A stretch of 35,551 nt of DNA from Bacteroidales bacterium (lineage in GTDB: Bacteria > Bacteroidota > Bacteroidia > Bacteroidales > UBA932), in assembly GCA_017553405.1 (NCBI GenBank), contig JAFZME010000116.1, forward strand, positions 1-35,551, written 5' to 3'. Made by a program: the position numbers and the translations under genes. Positions within the stretch are counted from its first letter, which is position 1, and the number at the start of each line of letters is the position of its first letter. Positions 23,093 through 32,393 of this stretch are shown piece by piece. Below the pieces are notes generated by a model. That model saw only the letters and a list, made by a program, of their open reading frames with translations, was not told where the DNA came from and did not search any database.

Positions 23093-23442
23093 TTTTCGGA
23101 AATGTGTTTCAGTGCATCACCTACCGCCTTGAATATGACCTCCGACGGGAGGACCTCGGCGTTGTTGTAGATAAAGAGGATGTCCACCGGCCTGCCCAGA
23201 AGGGACTTCTGGGTGCGGTAGCTTTCGCGTACACGACGCTTGACGGCGTTGCGCTTGACGGCTCTCTTGAAGAGCTTCTTGGGGACCGAGACCATTATGC
23301 GGGTCGCGTCGGCGGAGCCGGCCTTAAAGCACACCTTGAGGCAGCCGGAGGTTATATAACGCCCTTCGCGAAGGAGTTCGCCTATGGCGCTCCGCCCGCT
23401 GAGCCTTTCACTTTTTGGGAGGGTATGTCCGAAAACGGACAT
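23089..23442 (-). CDS. rnpA: ribonuclease P protein component
   Basis: A 117-residue protein cofactor of RNase P, which trims the 5' leader of pre-tRNAs. The basic RNR motif is present in [18 protein letters not shown], and [21 protein letters not shown] is the family N-terminus. It lies one base after hemD and overlaps yidD by 4 bases. The usual upstream rpmH is absent; hemD occupies that place here. Confidence 0.94.
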   Translation of the reverse strand: MSVFGHTLPKSERLSGRSAIGELLREGRYITSGCLKVCFKAGSADATRIMVSVPKKLFKRAVKRNAVKRRVRESYRTQKSLLGRPVDILFIYNNAEVLPSEVIFKAVGDALKHISEK

Positions 23443-23443
23443 C

Positions 23444-24187
23444 TCAGGCCTCCTTTTGGAGGTAGAGGTCTATCGCACTCGCGACTGAAGGAGCTTCCGG
23501 AGTGGGGGCCTTGAGGGCGATGTTGAGCCCGGCGGCCTCCATTGATTTGACTACGCCTTTGCCGTAGGACACGAAACGGACCGCGCCCTGCTTGAAGCCG
23601 GGGAAGTTCTCCCCGAGGGACTTGACGTCGGCGGGGTTGTAGAACACCACCATATCGTAGGAATTGATGTCGAGGTCCTTGAGGTCGGAGATGACGGTCT
23701 TGACGAGGATGGCGTTCTCCCACTTGAGCTTCTTCTCGTCGAAAAGCCTGGTGAGAGACTCGGCGTTGGAAGAATCGGACGAGGTGATGAGGAAGTTCTC
23801 ATCCTTGTGCTTGGTCCCGATCAGGGATACGATGCTCTCAGGGGTGCCGTCGCCGAAGAAGATCTTCCTCTTGCGGTAGACGATGTGCTTCTGGAGGTAG
23901 TTGGCCACCAGTTCGGTCGTGCAGAAATATTTCATCGTCTCGGGGACACGGAAATGGAGCTCTTCGCAGATGGCGAAGAAGGCGTCGATCGCGTGGCGCG
24001 AGGAAAACACTATTGCAGTGTGATCGGGAATATTGATCTTTTCGGTGCGGAATTCCTTGAGGGAAAGGGGAACAATCCTGAAGAACGGCCTGAAGTCGAT
24101 CTCGACGCCGTATTTATCTTTAAGCGCCTGGTAGCCGTTGAGTACCCTCGGGGGATTTTGGGAAATCAGTATCTTCTTAACAGTCAT
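23444..24187 (-). CDS. hemD: uroporphyrinogen-III synthase-like protein
   Basis: A 247-residue protein matching the two-lobed HemD fold of Bacteroidota: VKKILISQNPP at the start, IVFSSRHAIDAFF in the first lobe, YFCTTELVANYL, and in the second lobe YDMVVFYNPADVKSL and VRFVSYGKGVVKSMEAAGLNIALKAPTPEAPSVASAI. The last block corresponds to the conserved TxxA...PT...L end region. It cyclises hydroxymethylbilane to uroporphyrinogen III. No other heme genes are nearby, and many gut Bacteroidales have partial pathways, so the physiological role is less sure than the fold. It lies 10 bases after the DUF4271 gene. Confidence 0.83.
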   Translation of the reverse strand: MTVKKILISQNPPRVLNGYQALKDKYGVEIDFRPFFRIVPLSLKEFRTEKINIPDHTAIVFSSRHAIDAFFAICEELHFRVPETMKYFCTTELVANYLQKHIVYRKRKIFFGDGTPESIVSLIGTKHKDENFLITSSDSSNAESLTRLFDEKKLKWENAILVKTVISDLKDLDINSYDMVVFYNPADVKSLGENFPGFKQGAVRFVSYGKGVVKSMEAAGLNIALKAPTPEAPSVASAIDLYLQKEA

Positions 24188-24197
24188 ATCCTTTGCA

Positions 24198-24902
24198 TCA
24201 AAATATCAGGGCCGAGGCAACATAAAGACCGGTCGGCACCAATTCGAGGGCGCAAAGGTACAAAAAAAGACTGAAAGGATTGCAATATGCTGAAAGAATT
24301 TGTGCCCGCCTGAGAAACAGAACCAAGTATGACAGAGCCATTTCCACAATCAGAACCACCCGGATTGCCTTTTCAGGAGTGTGGAAAAGGACAAGAATTC
24401 CAAGCGTGAGAAGGATAATGACCATCGAAGCGACGAAAATTGTGTAGCAGATTTTTCGCGCCGAGGCAAAGACGCCCGCCCTCATCCGCTTCGTATTAAG
24501 AAGGAATGCTATAAGGGCCCTGACCAGAAGGCAGCCCACGAAAATGGCCGTGACCGTAAGAAGCCGCACCCCCGGCCCGAGGGCGTCGAGGAAGTCCGGA
24601 GAATAGATGTCGTAATGGGTTAGGATAAGGCACAGCGGCAGGAGAAAGATGAGGGCGACGATATTGCGGTCGCGCGCAATCCTGACGCTTCCCTCGATCT
24701 CGGCCGCCATCCTTGGCCTTGTCAGGCTGCCGAGGACGTATGGAAGTATGTTGAGGAAATTCTTGAGGAAGAGGATGGCAAGGATCACGAAAACTATCAT
24801 AAAGACAGTCTCCGCGGCATTGACCCCGTACACCGCGACTTCCGCAGTGCCCGGCTCCTCAGGCAGCATCAGTTTCCCGAATGTCTCGTCCATTCCGTTC
24901 AT
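24198..24902 (-). CDS. DUF4271-type integral membrane protein
   Basis: A 234-residue protein with about six hydrophobic helices and no soluble domain of note. It resembles DUF4271 proteins that precede hemD in many Bacteroidota; the function is unknown. ATG 24902 gives MNGMDET; a second ATG at 24893 is also possible. The -7 box ends 10 bases upstream, so the mRNA leader is very short. It heads the hemD-rnpA-yidD-menG cluster and is divergent from the glycosyltransferase gene with a 70-base gap. Confidence 0.8.
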   Translation of the reverse strand: MNGMDETFGKLMLPEEPGTAEVAVYGVNAAETVFMIVFVILAILFLKNFLNILPYVLGSLTRPRMAAEIEGSVRIARDRNIVALIFLLPLCLILTHYDIYSPDFLDALGPGVRLLTVTAIFVGCLLVRALIAFLLNTKRMRAGVFASARKICYTIFVASMVIILLTLGILVLFHTPEKAIRVVLIVEMALSYLVLFLRRAQILSAYCNPFSLFLYLCALELVPTGLYVASALIF

Positions 24903-24912
24903 TCTCTGACCG

Positions 24913-24920
24913 CGAAGATA
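24913..24920 (-). promoter_or_regulatory. -7 box for the DUF4271-hemD-rnpA-yidD-menG cluster
   Basis: On the minus strand TATCTTCG, one base from TAnnTTTG, 10 bases before ATG 24902. Confidence 0.5.
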
Positions 24921-24942
24921 CTGAATTTTCCGAAAAAATGAG

Positions 24943-24950
24943 TATCTTTA
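24943..24950 (+). promoter_or_regulatory. -7 box for the glycosyltransferase-yfhO-mutS cluster
   Basis: TATCTTTA, one base from consensus, 22 bases before ATG 24973; back to back with the minus-strand promoter in the same 70-base gap. Confidence 0.5.
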
Positions 24951-24972
24951 CGAGTTGCACACACACGTGAAT

Positions 24973-26328
24973 ATGAAGAGAGTGCTCGTAATAACGTACT
25001 ATTGGCCGCCGTCCGGGGGAAGCGGGGTGCAGAGGTGGGTGAAGTTCGCCAAGTACCTTCTGGGCGAGGGGTGGCAGTGCGTGGTGTGCACGCCGGAGAA
25101 CCCGGACCTGATAGCGGAGGACAGCACCCTCGGGGCGGAGATTCCGCCGGAGGTGGAGGTCCTCAGGCGCCCCATCGTCGAGCCGTATGAGCTCTACAGG
25201 AGGCTTCTCGGGAGGAAGAAGGGGCAGGCCGTGACGCCCATCAGCAGCGGCAGCAAGTCCTTCAAGGAGAAGCTGTCGCTCTACATACGCGGCAATTTCT
25301 TCGTCCCCGACCCGCGCGTGTGGTGGGTGAGGCCGACGGCCCGCTTCCTCAAAAAATACCTCAGGGAGCACCCCGTGGACGTCATCGTGACGACCGGACC
25401 GCCGCAGTCGATGCACCTGATAGGGCAGCGGCTGGCGAAGGCGACGGGGATTCCGTGGATACCGGATTTCCGCGACCCGTGGACGAAGATGTACTACCTG
25501 AAGCACCTCCCGCTGACAAAGTGCACCTGGCGCAGGCTGGAGAGGATGGAGCAGTCCGTCATCGACGACGCTTCCGCCGTGCTGACGGTGACGCCCCTCG
25601 TGCAGGAGTTCTACGCGGCGAAGACGAGGACTCCCGTGGAGATGATCACCAACGGCTTCGACGAGGAGGACTTCGCCGACAAGCCCGTCTCGGGCGTGTG
25701 TCTCAAGTCCGCCACGACGGCCGGGCAGGACGGGAGCCTCAAGTCCGCAACGGCGGCCGGGCAGGACTTCAACGTCACCCACACGGGCCTTTTCGCAAAG
25801 GACGGCAATCCGCTGGAGCTTTGGAAAGTGCTCGGGGCGATGGCGGCGGAGGATGCGGAGTTTCGGGAGAAACTGCGCCTGCGCCTTGCCGGCAAGACCG
25901 ATCCGGAGGTGCTGCAGGCGATAGCGGAGGCGGGGCTTGCGCAGAACGTCGTAGACCTCGGCTACTGCGTCCACGCCGATGCGGTCCGCGAGCAGAAGAG
26001 CGCCACGGTGCTCATCCTCCCGCTGCGCCACGACCCCGACTACCGCATCATCCTTCCCGGCAAGCTCTTCGAGTACCTCGCCTCCAGGCGGCCGATGCTC
26101 GGCATCGGGCAGGTGGACGGCGCGATGGCTCGTGTGGTCAGCGACTGCGCCGCCGGAGCAGTCTGCGACTGGGACGATGCGGAAGGGATGCGCAGGTTCC
26201 TGGACAAAGCCTGGGAGGCATTCAAGGCCGGCGGCGTGAAGCCCACCGAGGGCGACGTCTCCGCCTTCACCCGCAGGGCCACGGCCCACAGCCTCGCCGC
26301 GCTGCTTGACAAAGTATCACGCAAATGA
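24973..26328 (+). CDS. glycosyltransferase family 4-like protein
   Basis: A 451-residue GT-B fold enzyme. The N-terminus VLVITYYWPPSGGSGVQRWVKFAKYL is typical of family-4 glycosyltransferases of Bacteroidota. IPWIPDFRDPWTKMYYLKHL and VLTVTPLVQEFYAAK close the acceptor domain; the C-terminal part has THTGLFAKDGNP and a donor-binding ILPGKLFEYLASRRPMLGIG with the conserved Glu. Donor and acceptor sugars are unknown; surface glycan assembly is likely. An imperfect 36-bp tandem duplication (25702-25767) inserts LKSATTAGQDGSLKSATAAG between the two domains. Its stop overlaps the next start (ATGA). Confidence 0.87.
   Translation: MKRVLVITYYWPPSGGSGVQRWVKFAKYLLGEGWQCVVCTPENPDLIAEDSTLGAEIPPEVEVLRRPIVEPYELYRRLLGRKKGQAVTPISSGSKSFKEKLSLYIRGNFFVPDPRVWWVRPTARFLKKYLREHPVDVIVTTGPPQSMHLIGQRLAKATGIPWIPDFRDPWTKMYYLKHLPLTKCTWRRLERMEQSVIDDASAVLTVTPLVQEFYAAKTRTPVEMITNGFDEEDFADKPVSGVCLKSATTAGQDGSLKSATAAGQDFNVTHTGLFAKDGNPLELWKVLGAMAAEDAEFREKLRLRLAGKTDPEVLQAIAEAGLAQNVVDLGYCVHADAVREQKSATVLILPLRHDPDYRIILPGKLFEYLASRRPMLGIGQVDGAMARVVSDCAAGAVCDWDDAEGMRRFLDKAWEAFKAGGVKPTEGDVSAFTRRATAHSLAALLDKVSRK
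25702..25767 (+). repeat. 36-bp-period tandem duplication inside the glycosyltransferase gene
   Basis: Two 30-bp units (25702-25731 and 25738-25767) with 2 differences, separated by GGGAGC. It is in frame, coding for LKSAT(T/A)AGQD twice at the inter-domain linker. Confidence 0.88.
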
Positions 26329-28853
26329 ATAAAGACCTCATAAAGAAGATCGCGCTCGCCCTGGGCGTCGTGCTGTTTTTTCTGGTGCTCTCCTATGCCT
26401 TCGTGCTTCCGGTGCTGAGCGGCAAGGTGGTCAACCAGAGCGATATATCCGGCCATATAGGGATGTCCCGCGAGATGGTGGAGTGGAACAACGAACACCC
26501 GGACGACCCGGCCCTCTGGACCGGCGCTATGTTCTCCGGTATGCCGACCGTCTCGATAGCGGCCATCAAGAAGGGCGACCTTACCCAGCCGATATATGAC
26601 CTGCTCCTGCTGGGCAAGCGGCCCGCGACCTATCTTTTCGTCGCGCTGCTGGGCGCATTCCTGCTTATGCTCTCGCTGGGAGTCAATTGGATAGTGGCCC
26701 TCGGCGGGGCGGTGGCCGTGGCGTTCTGTTCGTATAACTTCCAGATCATAGAAGTCGGCCACAACACCAAGATGCAGGCGATTGCCTTTATGCCGTGGGT
26801 GCTGGCTGCGCTGATATTCACCTACAAGAAGTCCAAAGGCGAGAAGTGGCTGCCGCTGACGGCCCTCGGCGCCGCCCTTTTCGGCATAGCCCTCTCCCTT
26901 CAGGTCAAGGCCAACCACCAGCAGATCACCTATTATCTCGCGATAATGGTCTTCATATACGCTCTGGTGGAGCTTATAGCGGCCATAAAGTCGACGGTCA
27001 AGACAAAACTCAGGGAGCCCCTCGTGCGCTTTGCGGCCGCTTCGGGTCTGCTGCTCGTGCTGGGCCTCGCCGGCGTGGCGGCCAATATGAACAAGCTTCT
27101 GCCCCTCTATGAGTACACGGCCCACACGATGCGCGGCGGCTCCGAACTTCGCGACGCGAATGCGGGCGATGCCGGCGGCCTCGACATAGACTACGCCACC
27201 GCCTGGTCCTACGGCTGGGAGGAACTTCCCAACCTGATGATTCCCAACTTCAACGGCGGTGCGTCCGCCGGGGCCGTCAATCCGGACAAGTCGGCGACCA
27301 TCAAGCTCCTGAAGAAGGCCGGCCAGGTCAGGCTTCGCGAGACCGCGAAGGCGCTCCCGATGTACTGGGGGCCGCAGCCCTTCACCGCAGGCCCTATGTA
27401 TATGGGCGCCATCACCGTGTTCCTGTTCGTGCTCGGCCTTGCCCTTTGCAGGGGCAGGGAGAAGTGGTGGGTGCTCGCCACCGTGATATTCGCCGTCCTG
27501 CTCGGCGTTGGGAGCCATTTTATGGCTTTCACCAAGCTGTGCTTCAAGGTGCTGCCGATGTACAGCAAGTTCCGCACGGTGTCGATGGCGCTGATTATCC
27601 TTCAGGTGGCGCTCCCGGTGCTGGGCTTCCTGGCCCTGGACGGCATAGTGAAGGGCCGCTACACCGCCAAGGAGATAGTCCGCGCCTCCTTGATGGCTTT
27701 CGGAGTCACGGGCGGCTTCTGCCTGCTGGTGTGGATTTTCCCGGGCATAGCGGGTTCATTCTCCGGCAGCGTCGACGCCGGGCAGCAGGATATACTCGTT
27801 GACGCTTTCATCGCCGACAGGAAGATGCTCTTCCGTCAGGATGCGATAACCTCTTTCCTGCTCATCACAGTGGCGTTCGGCCTCATCCTCTGGATGGTGA
27901 AAAAGCCGAAAGGCGGTATGATGGCGGCCGGAGCCATAGGCGTGATCGTGCTCATCAATATGTTCGCGGTGGGCAAGCGCTACCTCAACGAGGACGATTT
28001 CATAACCCCGAAGGATTTCAGGAGCCAGTTCAATGAAAGGCCGGTGGACGCCTTCATCAAGGAGGATCCGGCGCAGTCCTACAGGGTGCTGGACCTCACG
28101 GTCAATGTGTTCAACGACTCCCACCCCTGCTATCACCACAAGTGCATCGGCGGCTATTCCCCTGCCAAGCTCCAGCGCTATCAGGACATCATAGACCGCT
28201 ATCTCACCACTGAGATCAACTCGGTCTACCGCGCCGCCGGCAAGATTGCCACCATCAGCGAAATGGAGCAGACGATGCCGCAGACACCGGTTCTCGATGC
28301 TCTCAATATGAAATACGTCATCCTCGGCGCCGAGAACGCGCCGGCGGAGAACCACACGGCCCTCGGCAACGCCTGGTTCGTGTCGAAGGTGGCCAAGGCT
28401 GAGAGCGCGGAGGAGGAGATAGGCCTCGTCGGCAAGGTCGCCCTCGACAGCACAGCCGTGTTGCGAGCCCCTCTCCCTGAGGGCCTGCCAGAAGGCGAGC
28501 CCGGCGTATGGGACGAAATTCACCTCGCAGAATACACTCCCAACACGTTGACCTACGAGTACTCCGCCGAGCGCGACGCCCTCGCGGTCTTCAGCGAAGT
28601 GTTCTACGACGGGGGCTGGAAGGCCTGGCTCGACGGCGACCGCAGCAAGAAGGTCGAGGTCTTCGCCGCCGACTGGATACTCCGCGGAGCCTTGCTTCCC
28701 AAGGGTGACCACACTCTCACGATGAGCTTCGAGCCCTCCTCCTACCGCACCGGCAAAGCCGTCTCCCTCGCCAGCTCCCTCCTTCTCCTCCTCACCCTCA
28801 TCGGCTTAATCCCCTTCACATTAAAGAAGAAATCAGATGGCAAAAATTCTTGA
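26325..28853 (+). CDS. YfhO-family multi-spanning membrane protein
   Basis: An 842-residue protein with about a dozen hydrophobic helices and a large C-terminal non-membrane part. SDISGHIGMSREMVEWN near the N-terminus, LSLQVKANHQQITYYL and YGWEELPNLMIPNFNGG match the YfhO-like family, predicted GT-C type membrane glycosyltransferases (in Gram-positives involved in lipoteichoic acid glycosylation). The C-terminal FYDGGWKAWLDGD region is the family's characteristic end. It is translationally coupled to the preceding glycosyltransferase and overlaps mutS by 17 bases. The substrate is unknown. Confidence 0.88.
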   Translation: MNKDLIKKIALALGVVLFFLVLSYAFVLPVLSGKVVNQSDISGHIGMSREMVEWNNEHPDDPALWTGAMFSGMPTVSIAAIKKGDLTQPIYDLLLLGKRPATYLFVALLGAFLLMLSLGVNWIVALGGAVAVAFCSYNFQIIEVGHNTKMQAIAFMPWVLAALIFTYKKSKGEKWLPLTALGAALFGIALSLQVKANHQQITYYLAIMVFIYALVELIAAIKSTVKTKLREPLVRFAAASGLLLVLGLAGVAANMNKLLPLYEYTAHTMRGGSELRDANAGDAGGLDIDYATAWSYGWEELPNLMIPNFNGGASAGAVNPDKSATIKLLKKAGQVRLRETAKALPMYWGPQPFTAGPMYMGAITVFLFVLGLALCRGREKWWVLATVIFAVLLGVGSHFMAFTKLCFKVLPMYSKFRTVSMALIILQVALPVLGFLALDGIVKGRYTAKEIVRASLMAFGVTGGFCLLVWIFPGIAGSFSGSVDAGQQDILVDAFIADRKMLFRQDAITSFLLITVAFGLILWMVKKPKGGMMAAGAIGVIVLINMFAVGKRYLNEDDFITPKDFRSQFNERPVDAFIKEDPAQSYRVLDLTVNVFNDSHPCYHHKCIGGYSPAKLQRYQDIIDRYLTTEINSVYRAAGKIATISEMEQTMPQTPVLDALNMKYVILGAENAPAENHTALGNAWFVSKVAKAESAEEEIGLVGKVALDSTAVLRAPLPEGLPEGEPGVWDEIHLAEYTPNTLTYEYSAERDALAVFSEVFYDGGWKAWLDGDRSKKVEVFAADWILRGALLPKGDHTLTMSFEPSSYRTGKAVSLASSLLLLLTLIGLIPFTLKKKSDGKNS

Positions 28854-31449
28854 AGATACACCTCTTCTTAAGCAATATTTTGAAGTGAAGGCACAGCATC
28901 CGGAGGCGGTGCTGCTCTACCGCGTGGGTGATTTCTATGAGTGCTATTCCTCCGATGCCAACCTTGTGTCCAAGGTGCTCGGCCTGGTGCTCACGAAAAA
29001 GTCCAATGGGGAGAAGGGGCCGGTCGCGATGGCCGGATTCCCCCATCACGCCATCGAGGGCTATCTTTCACGCCTTGTCCGTGCGGGCTATAAGGTCGCA
29101 ATCTGCGACCAGCTCGAGGATCCGAAGTTTGCCAAGAAGCTCGTCAAAAGGGGCATCACCGAGCTCGTAACTCCCGGCATCGCCTTCGGAGAGGCTATGC
29201 TCAGCGGCAAGGAGAACAACTATCTCGCCGGCCTCGCCTTCGAGGGGCGGCAGTGCGGCGCGGCCTTCCTGGATGTCTCCACTGGCGAATTCAAGGTCGC
29301 GCAGGGCTCGCTTGACTACATTGTGACTCTCGCCTCTTCGCTCAACCCGAAGGAGCTCGTCATCCCCCGCGGATGCGAGAAGGCCGTGGCGGAGCGCTTC
29401 GGCGACCGCTACACCACCAGTCTCGACGAGTGGGCCTTCGTCTACGAGTCTTCGGTAGAGAAGCTCAAGAAGCAGTTTGAGGTGGAGTCGCTCAAGGGTT
29501 TCGCCGTGGAGCCGTATCCTCTCGGGATATGCGCCGCCGGCGCCCTTGTGGTCTATCTGGAGCAGACTTTCCACACGGGCCTGAAGAACATCCGCTCGCT
29601 TTCCCGCATCGACGAGGGTAAGTTCGTGTGGATGGACAGGTTCACACTCAACAACCTGGAAATATTCCAAAGCGCCTCCGGCCGCGACGGCGTCCCCCTC
29701 GTGGACGTGCTCGACAGGTGCTCGTCCCCGATGGGCGCGAGGCTCCTGCGCAACTGGCTCGCCCTACCCGTTCTGGATCTCGACGAACTCGAGTCACGCT
29801 ACGACGTGACCGGCTTCTTCGTCGACAATCCCGAGATTCTCGACGAGGTGGCCTCCGCCATAGGCTCGATGGGCGACCTCGACCGCATCCTCGGCCGCGC
29901 CGCCAACGGCAAGATCTTCCCGCGCGAAGTTCTTCAGCTCTCCCGCGGCCTCGACGCCGTGAGGCCCGTCGCCGAAGCCTGCAAGGGCAAAGGCTGCGCC
30001 CCGCTCGACCGCCTGATCGACTCCCTTGAGGACCTCAGCGGCCTCACTTCGCTCATCAGCTCGACGCTGATGGCAGATCCGGCCGCCCAGATAGGGAAGG
30101 GCCCCGTCATCGCCGAGGGCGTCGACCCCGAGCTCGACGAATTAAGGCGTATCTCCGGCGGCGGCAAGGACTATCTCCTCGACCTCCAGCAGCGGGAGGC
30201 GGAGCGCACCGGCATCCCTTCGCTCAAGATATCCTACAACAACGTCTTCGGCTACTATATCGAAGTTCGCAACACCTTCCGCGACAAGGTCCCGCCGGAG
30301 TGGGTGCGCAAGCAGACTCTCGTGAGCGCCGAGCGCTATATCACGGAAGAACTAAAGACTTACGAGGAGAAAATCCTCACGGCCGAGGACAGCATCTACC
30401 GCAAGGAGACGGACATCTTCGCGGCTCTCGTCGCCGAGGTCCAGAGGAGCATACCCGCCATCCAGAACAACAGCCGCATCATAGCCCGCATCGACACCCT
30501 CGCCTCCTTCGCCTTCTCGGCGGCGGAGAGGGGCTACTGCCGTCCCGTGATGGATTCTTCGCTTTCCATCGACATCAAAGCCGGCCGCCATCCCGTCATC
30601 GAGACGCTGATGCCTCCGGGCGAGGAATACGTCCCCAACGACATTCGCCTGGATTCCGGCGACCTCCAGATAATGATTCTTACTGGTCCGAATATGGCCG
30701 GTAAATCCGCCCTGCTCAGGCAGACAGCCCTTATCGTCCTGATGGCGCAGGCGGGTTCCTTCGTCCCCGCGAAGGCCGCGCGCATCGGCTATATGGACAA
30801 GATATTCACCCGTGTGGGCGCGTCGGACAACATCTCCCGCGGCGAGTCCACCTTTATGGTGGAGATGCTGGAGACCTCGATGATTCTCCACAACCTGTCG
30901 GAGCGCTCGCTCGTGCTCCTCGACGAGATCGGCCGCGGCACGTCCACCTACGACGGTATGTCCATCGCCCGCGGCATAGTGGAATACATCCACGAGCACG
31001 GCCACGGCGCCAAGACGCTTTTCGCCACCCATTACCACGAGCTCAACGACCTCGAGGGTATGTACCCCCGTGTGAAGAACTACCACATCGCCGTCCGCGA
31101 GGTCGGCCGCGACGTGATATTCCTCCGACTCCTCAAGGAAGGCGGCACGGCCCACAGCTTCGGTATCCACGTCGCCAGGATGGCCGGGATGCCGAAGGAA
31201 GTGCTCGAAAGCGCCGAAAGGACGCTTAAGGAGCTTGAAGGCGCGGATGTGCCGAAGAGGGTGAGGCCCCATAACGTTAAGGAAGGCCACCTCGAGAGCG
31301 ACGGCAGCCTCCAGCTTTCATTCTTCCAGCTTGACGATCCCCTGCTCGAGTCCCTCCGCGACCAGCTCAAGGCCGCCGACATCAACAATATGACTCCTCT
31401 TCAGGCGTTCGACCTTCTGAGAAGTATGAAGGAAGAGATGGGAATCTAA
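28837..31449 (+). CDS. mutS: DNA mismatch repair protein MutS
   Basis: An 870-residue mismatch sensor. The N-terminal mismatch-binding motif is in RVGDFYECYSSDA (Phe-Tyr-Glu). The core and clamp follow, then the ATPase: TGPNMAGKSALLRQ (Walker A near residues 617-625), STFMVEMLETS, LLDEIGRGTSTYDG (Walker B) and FATHYHEL. Ala replaces the second Gly of the usual GPNMGGKS, a change seen in several MutS lineages. The start overlaps the preceding membrane-protein gene by 17 bases. Its stop codon overlaps the stop of the convergent nucleotidyltransferase gene. Confidence 0.97.
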   Translation: MAKILEDTPLLKQYFEVKAQHPEAVLLYRVGDFYECYSSDANLVSKVLGLVLTKKSNGEKGPVAMAGFPHHAIEGYLSRLVRAGYKVAICDQLEDPKFAKKLVKRGITELVTPGIAFGEAMLSGKENNYLAGLAFEGRQCGAAFLDVSTGEFKVAQGSLDYIVTLASSLNPKELVIPRGCEKAVAERFGDRYTTSLDEWAFVYESSVEKLKKQFEVESLKGFAVEPYPLGICAAGALVVYLEQTFHTGLKNIRSLSRIDEGKFVWMDRFTLNNLEIFQSASGRDGVPLVDVLDRCSSPMGARLLRNWLALPVLDLDELESRYDVTGFFVDNPEILDEVASAIGSMGDLDRILGRAANGKIFPREVLQLSRGLDAVRPVAEACKGKGCAPLDRLIDSLEDLSGLTSLISSTLMADPAAQIGKGPVIAEGVDPELDELRRISGGGKDYLLDLQQREAERTGIPSLKISYNNVFGYYIEVRNTFRDKVPPEWVRKQTLVSAERYITEELKTYEEKILTAEDSIYRKETDIFAALVAEVQRSIPAIQNNSRIIARIDTLASFAFSAAERGYCRPVMDSSLSIDIKAGRHPVIETLMPPGEEYVPNDIRLDSGDLQIMILTGPNMAGKSALLRQTALIVLMAQAGSFVPAKAARIGYMDKIFTRVGASDNISRGESTFMVEMLETSMILHNLSERSLVLLDEIGRGTSTYDGMSIARGIVEYIHEHGHGAKTLFATHYHELNDLEGMYPRVKNYHIAVREVGRDVIFLRLLKEGGTAHSFGIHVARMAGMPKEVLESAERTLKELEGADVPKRVRPHNVKEGHLESDGSLQLSFFQLDDPLLESLRDQLKAADINNMTPLQAFDLLRSMKEEMGI

Positions 31450-32393
31450 AGATTTCCTTTGGCGAGGGAGGAGAGATACCACAGATATTTGCCCGGAGCA
31501 TACCTGAGCCCGAACGGCGCCTTCCCAAGCAGGCGCTTGAAAGTGTCGACCTTTCGCCCGGCCGCGGATCCTGCCAGCGCCTCGCGCCTGGAGGCCGCGA
31601 AGTGCCCGAAATTGCCGCCTTCCAACACGATTGACAGCAGTCTGCCTGTGTCCTCGCCTTCAGCGGTCAGCGGCGCCTCGATGCCGAGATGCCTGCGTAT
31701 GAATGCGGACAGAAGATTGCTCCACTTCACCATCCCGCAGTCTTTCCAAAGGGCCTTCAGTGCCGCCTCGTCGTAGTCGAGACGTCTGTAGGCGAGGGCG
31801 ATGTCGCATATCTGGCGAAGGCCCGTGCCGGAGGAAAATGCGTGCTTCAGGATATGGGCCGAGAGCATCAGCAGGGTGGCTTCCGGAGAAGGCACGGCCA
31901 CCGGCGGCCGCAGCCCGAGGTCGAAATACGAACCGTGTATGTCGATATCGATCCCGTCGATATTGAGGTGGGACGACCCGTCGGGAGCAGTCGGCGCTGC
32001 CTGGATATCAGGGAAATACAAATCGATGTCGCCGCTCTCGCGAAGCTCGGGAGACGGGTAGAAAGCCGCCACGGCCGGCCCCTTCAGGACCATCGCGCCG
32101 GGAAAGCGCTCACGCACTTTTTCCAGCACGCTGCCGACAAGTGCGCTGCGCTTCCGTATCCTTCCGGCTTCCGCCATCAGCTTCAGCGTCACCTCGTCGG
32201 GGACGGGGAAGTCCTCCGGCAGCCGGCTCACTCCGGCGTAGACGATGCCGATGACGCTCTGCTGCGCCGCCAGCGTCAGCACGTCCTTCCACTCGCCTTC
32301 GGCAAGAGGCATCATAGCCTCGTCCGAGCCGAGACCGATCCTCAGAAGGGCGAAAAGGCCTTCAGTTACTCTGTCAGAGAATATTGCTTCCAC
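31446..32393 (-). CDS. nucleotidyltransferase family protein (NTP_transf_5-like)
   Basis: A 315-residue protein. MVLKGPAVAAFYPSPELRESGDIDLYF (residues 101-127) has the nucleotidyltransferase-fold Gly and the paired metal ligands Asp122 and Asp124; IDIDIHGSYFD supplies a further acidic strand. It fits the family of uncharacterised nucleotidyltransferases found beside PqqD-like proteins in polysaccharide and peptide-modification clusters. The substrate is unknown. It overlaps the PqqD-like gene by 28 bases and is the last gene of the minus-strand exopolysaccharide cluster. Confidence 0.82.
   Translation of the reverse strand: MEAIFSDRVTEGLFALLRIGLGSDEAMMPLAEGEWKDVLTLAAQQSVIGIVYAGVSRLPEDFPVPDEVTLKLMAEAGRIRKRSALVGSVLEKVRERFPGAMVLKGPAVAAFYPSPELRESGDIDLYFPDIQAAPTAPDGSSHLNIDGIDIDIHGSYFDLGLRPPVAVPSPEATLLMLSAHILKHAFSSGTGLRQICDIALAYRRLDYDEAALKALWKDCGMVKWSNLLSAFIRRHLGIEAPLTAEGEDTGRLLSIVLEGGNFGHFAASRREALAGSAAGRKVDTFKRLLGKAPFGLRYAPGKYLWYLSSLAKGNL

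Noticed and set aside
24859..27518. Long antisense frames (476 and 492 codons) over the glycosyltransferase and YfhO-like genes
   Set aside because: They are codon-bias shadows, rich in Arg/His/Gly with no motifs; the plus-strand proteins match known families.
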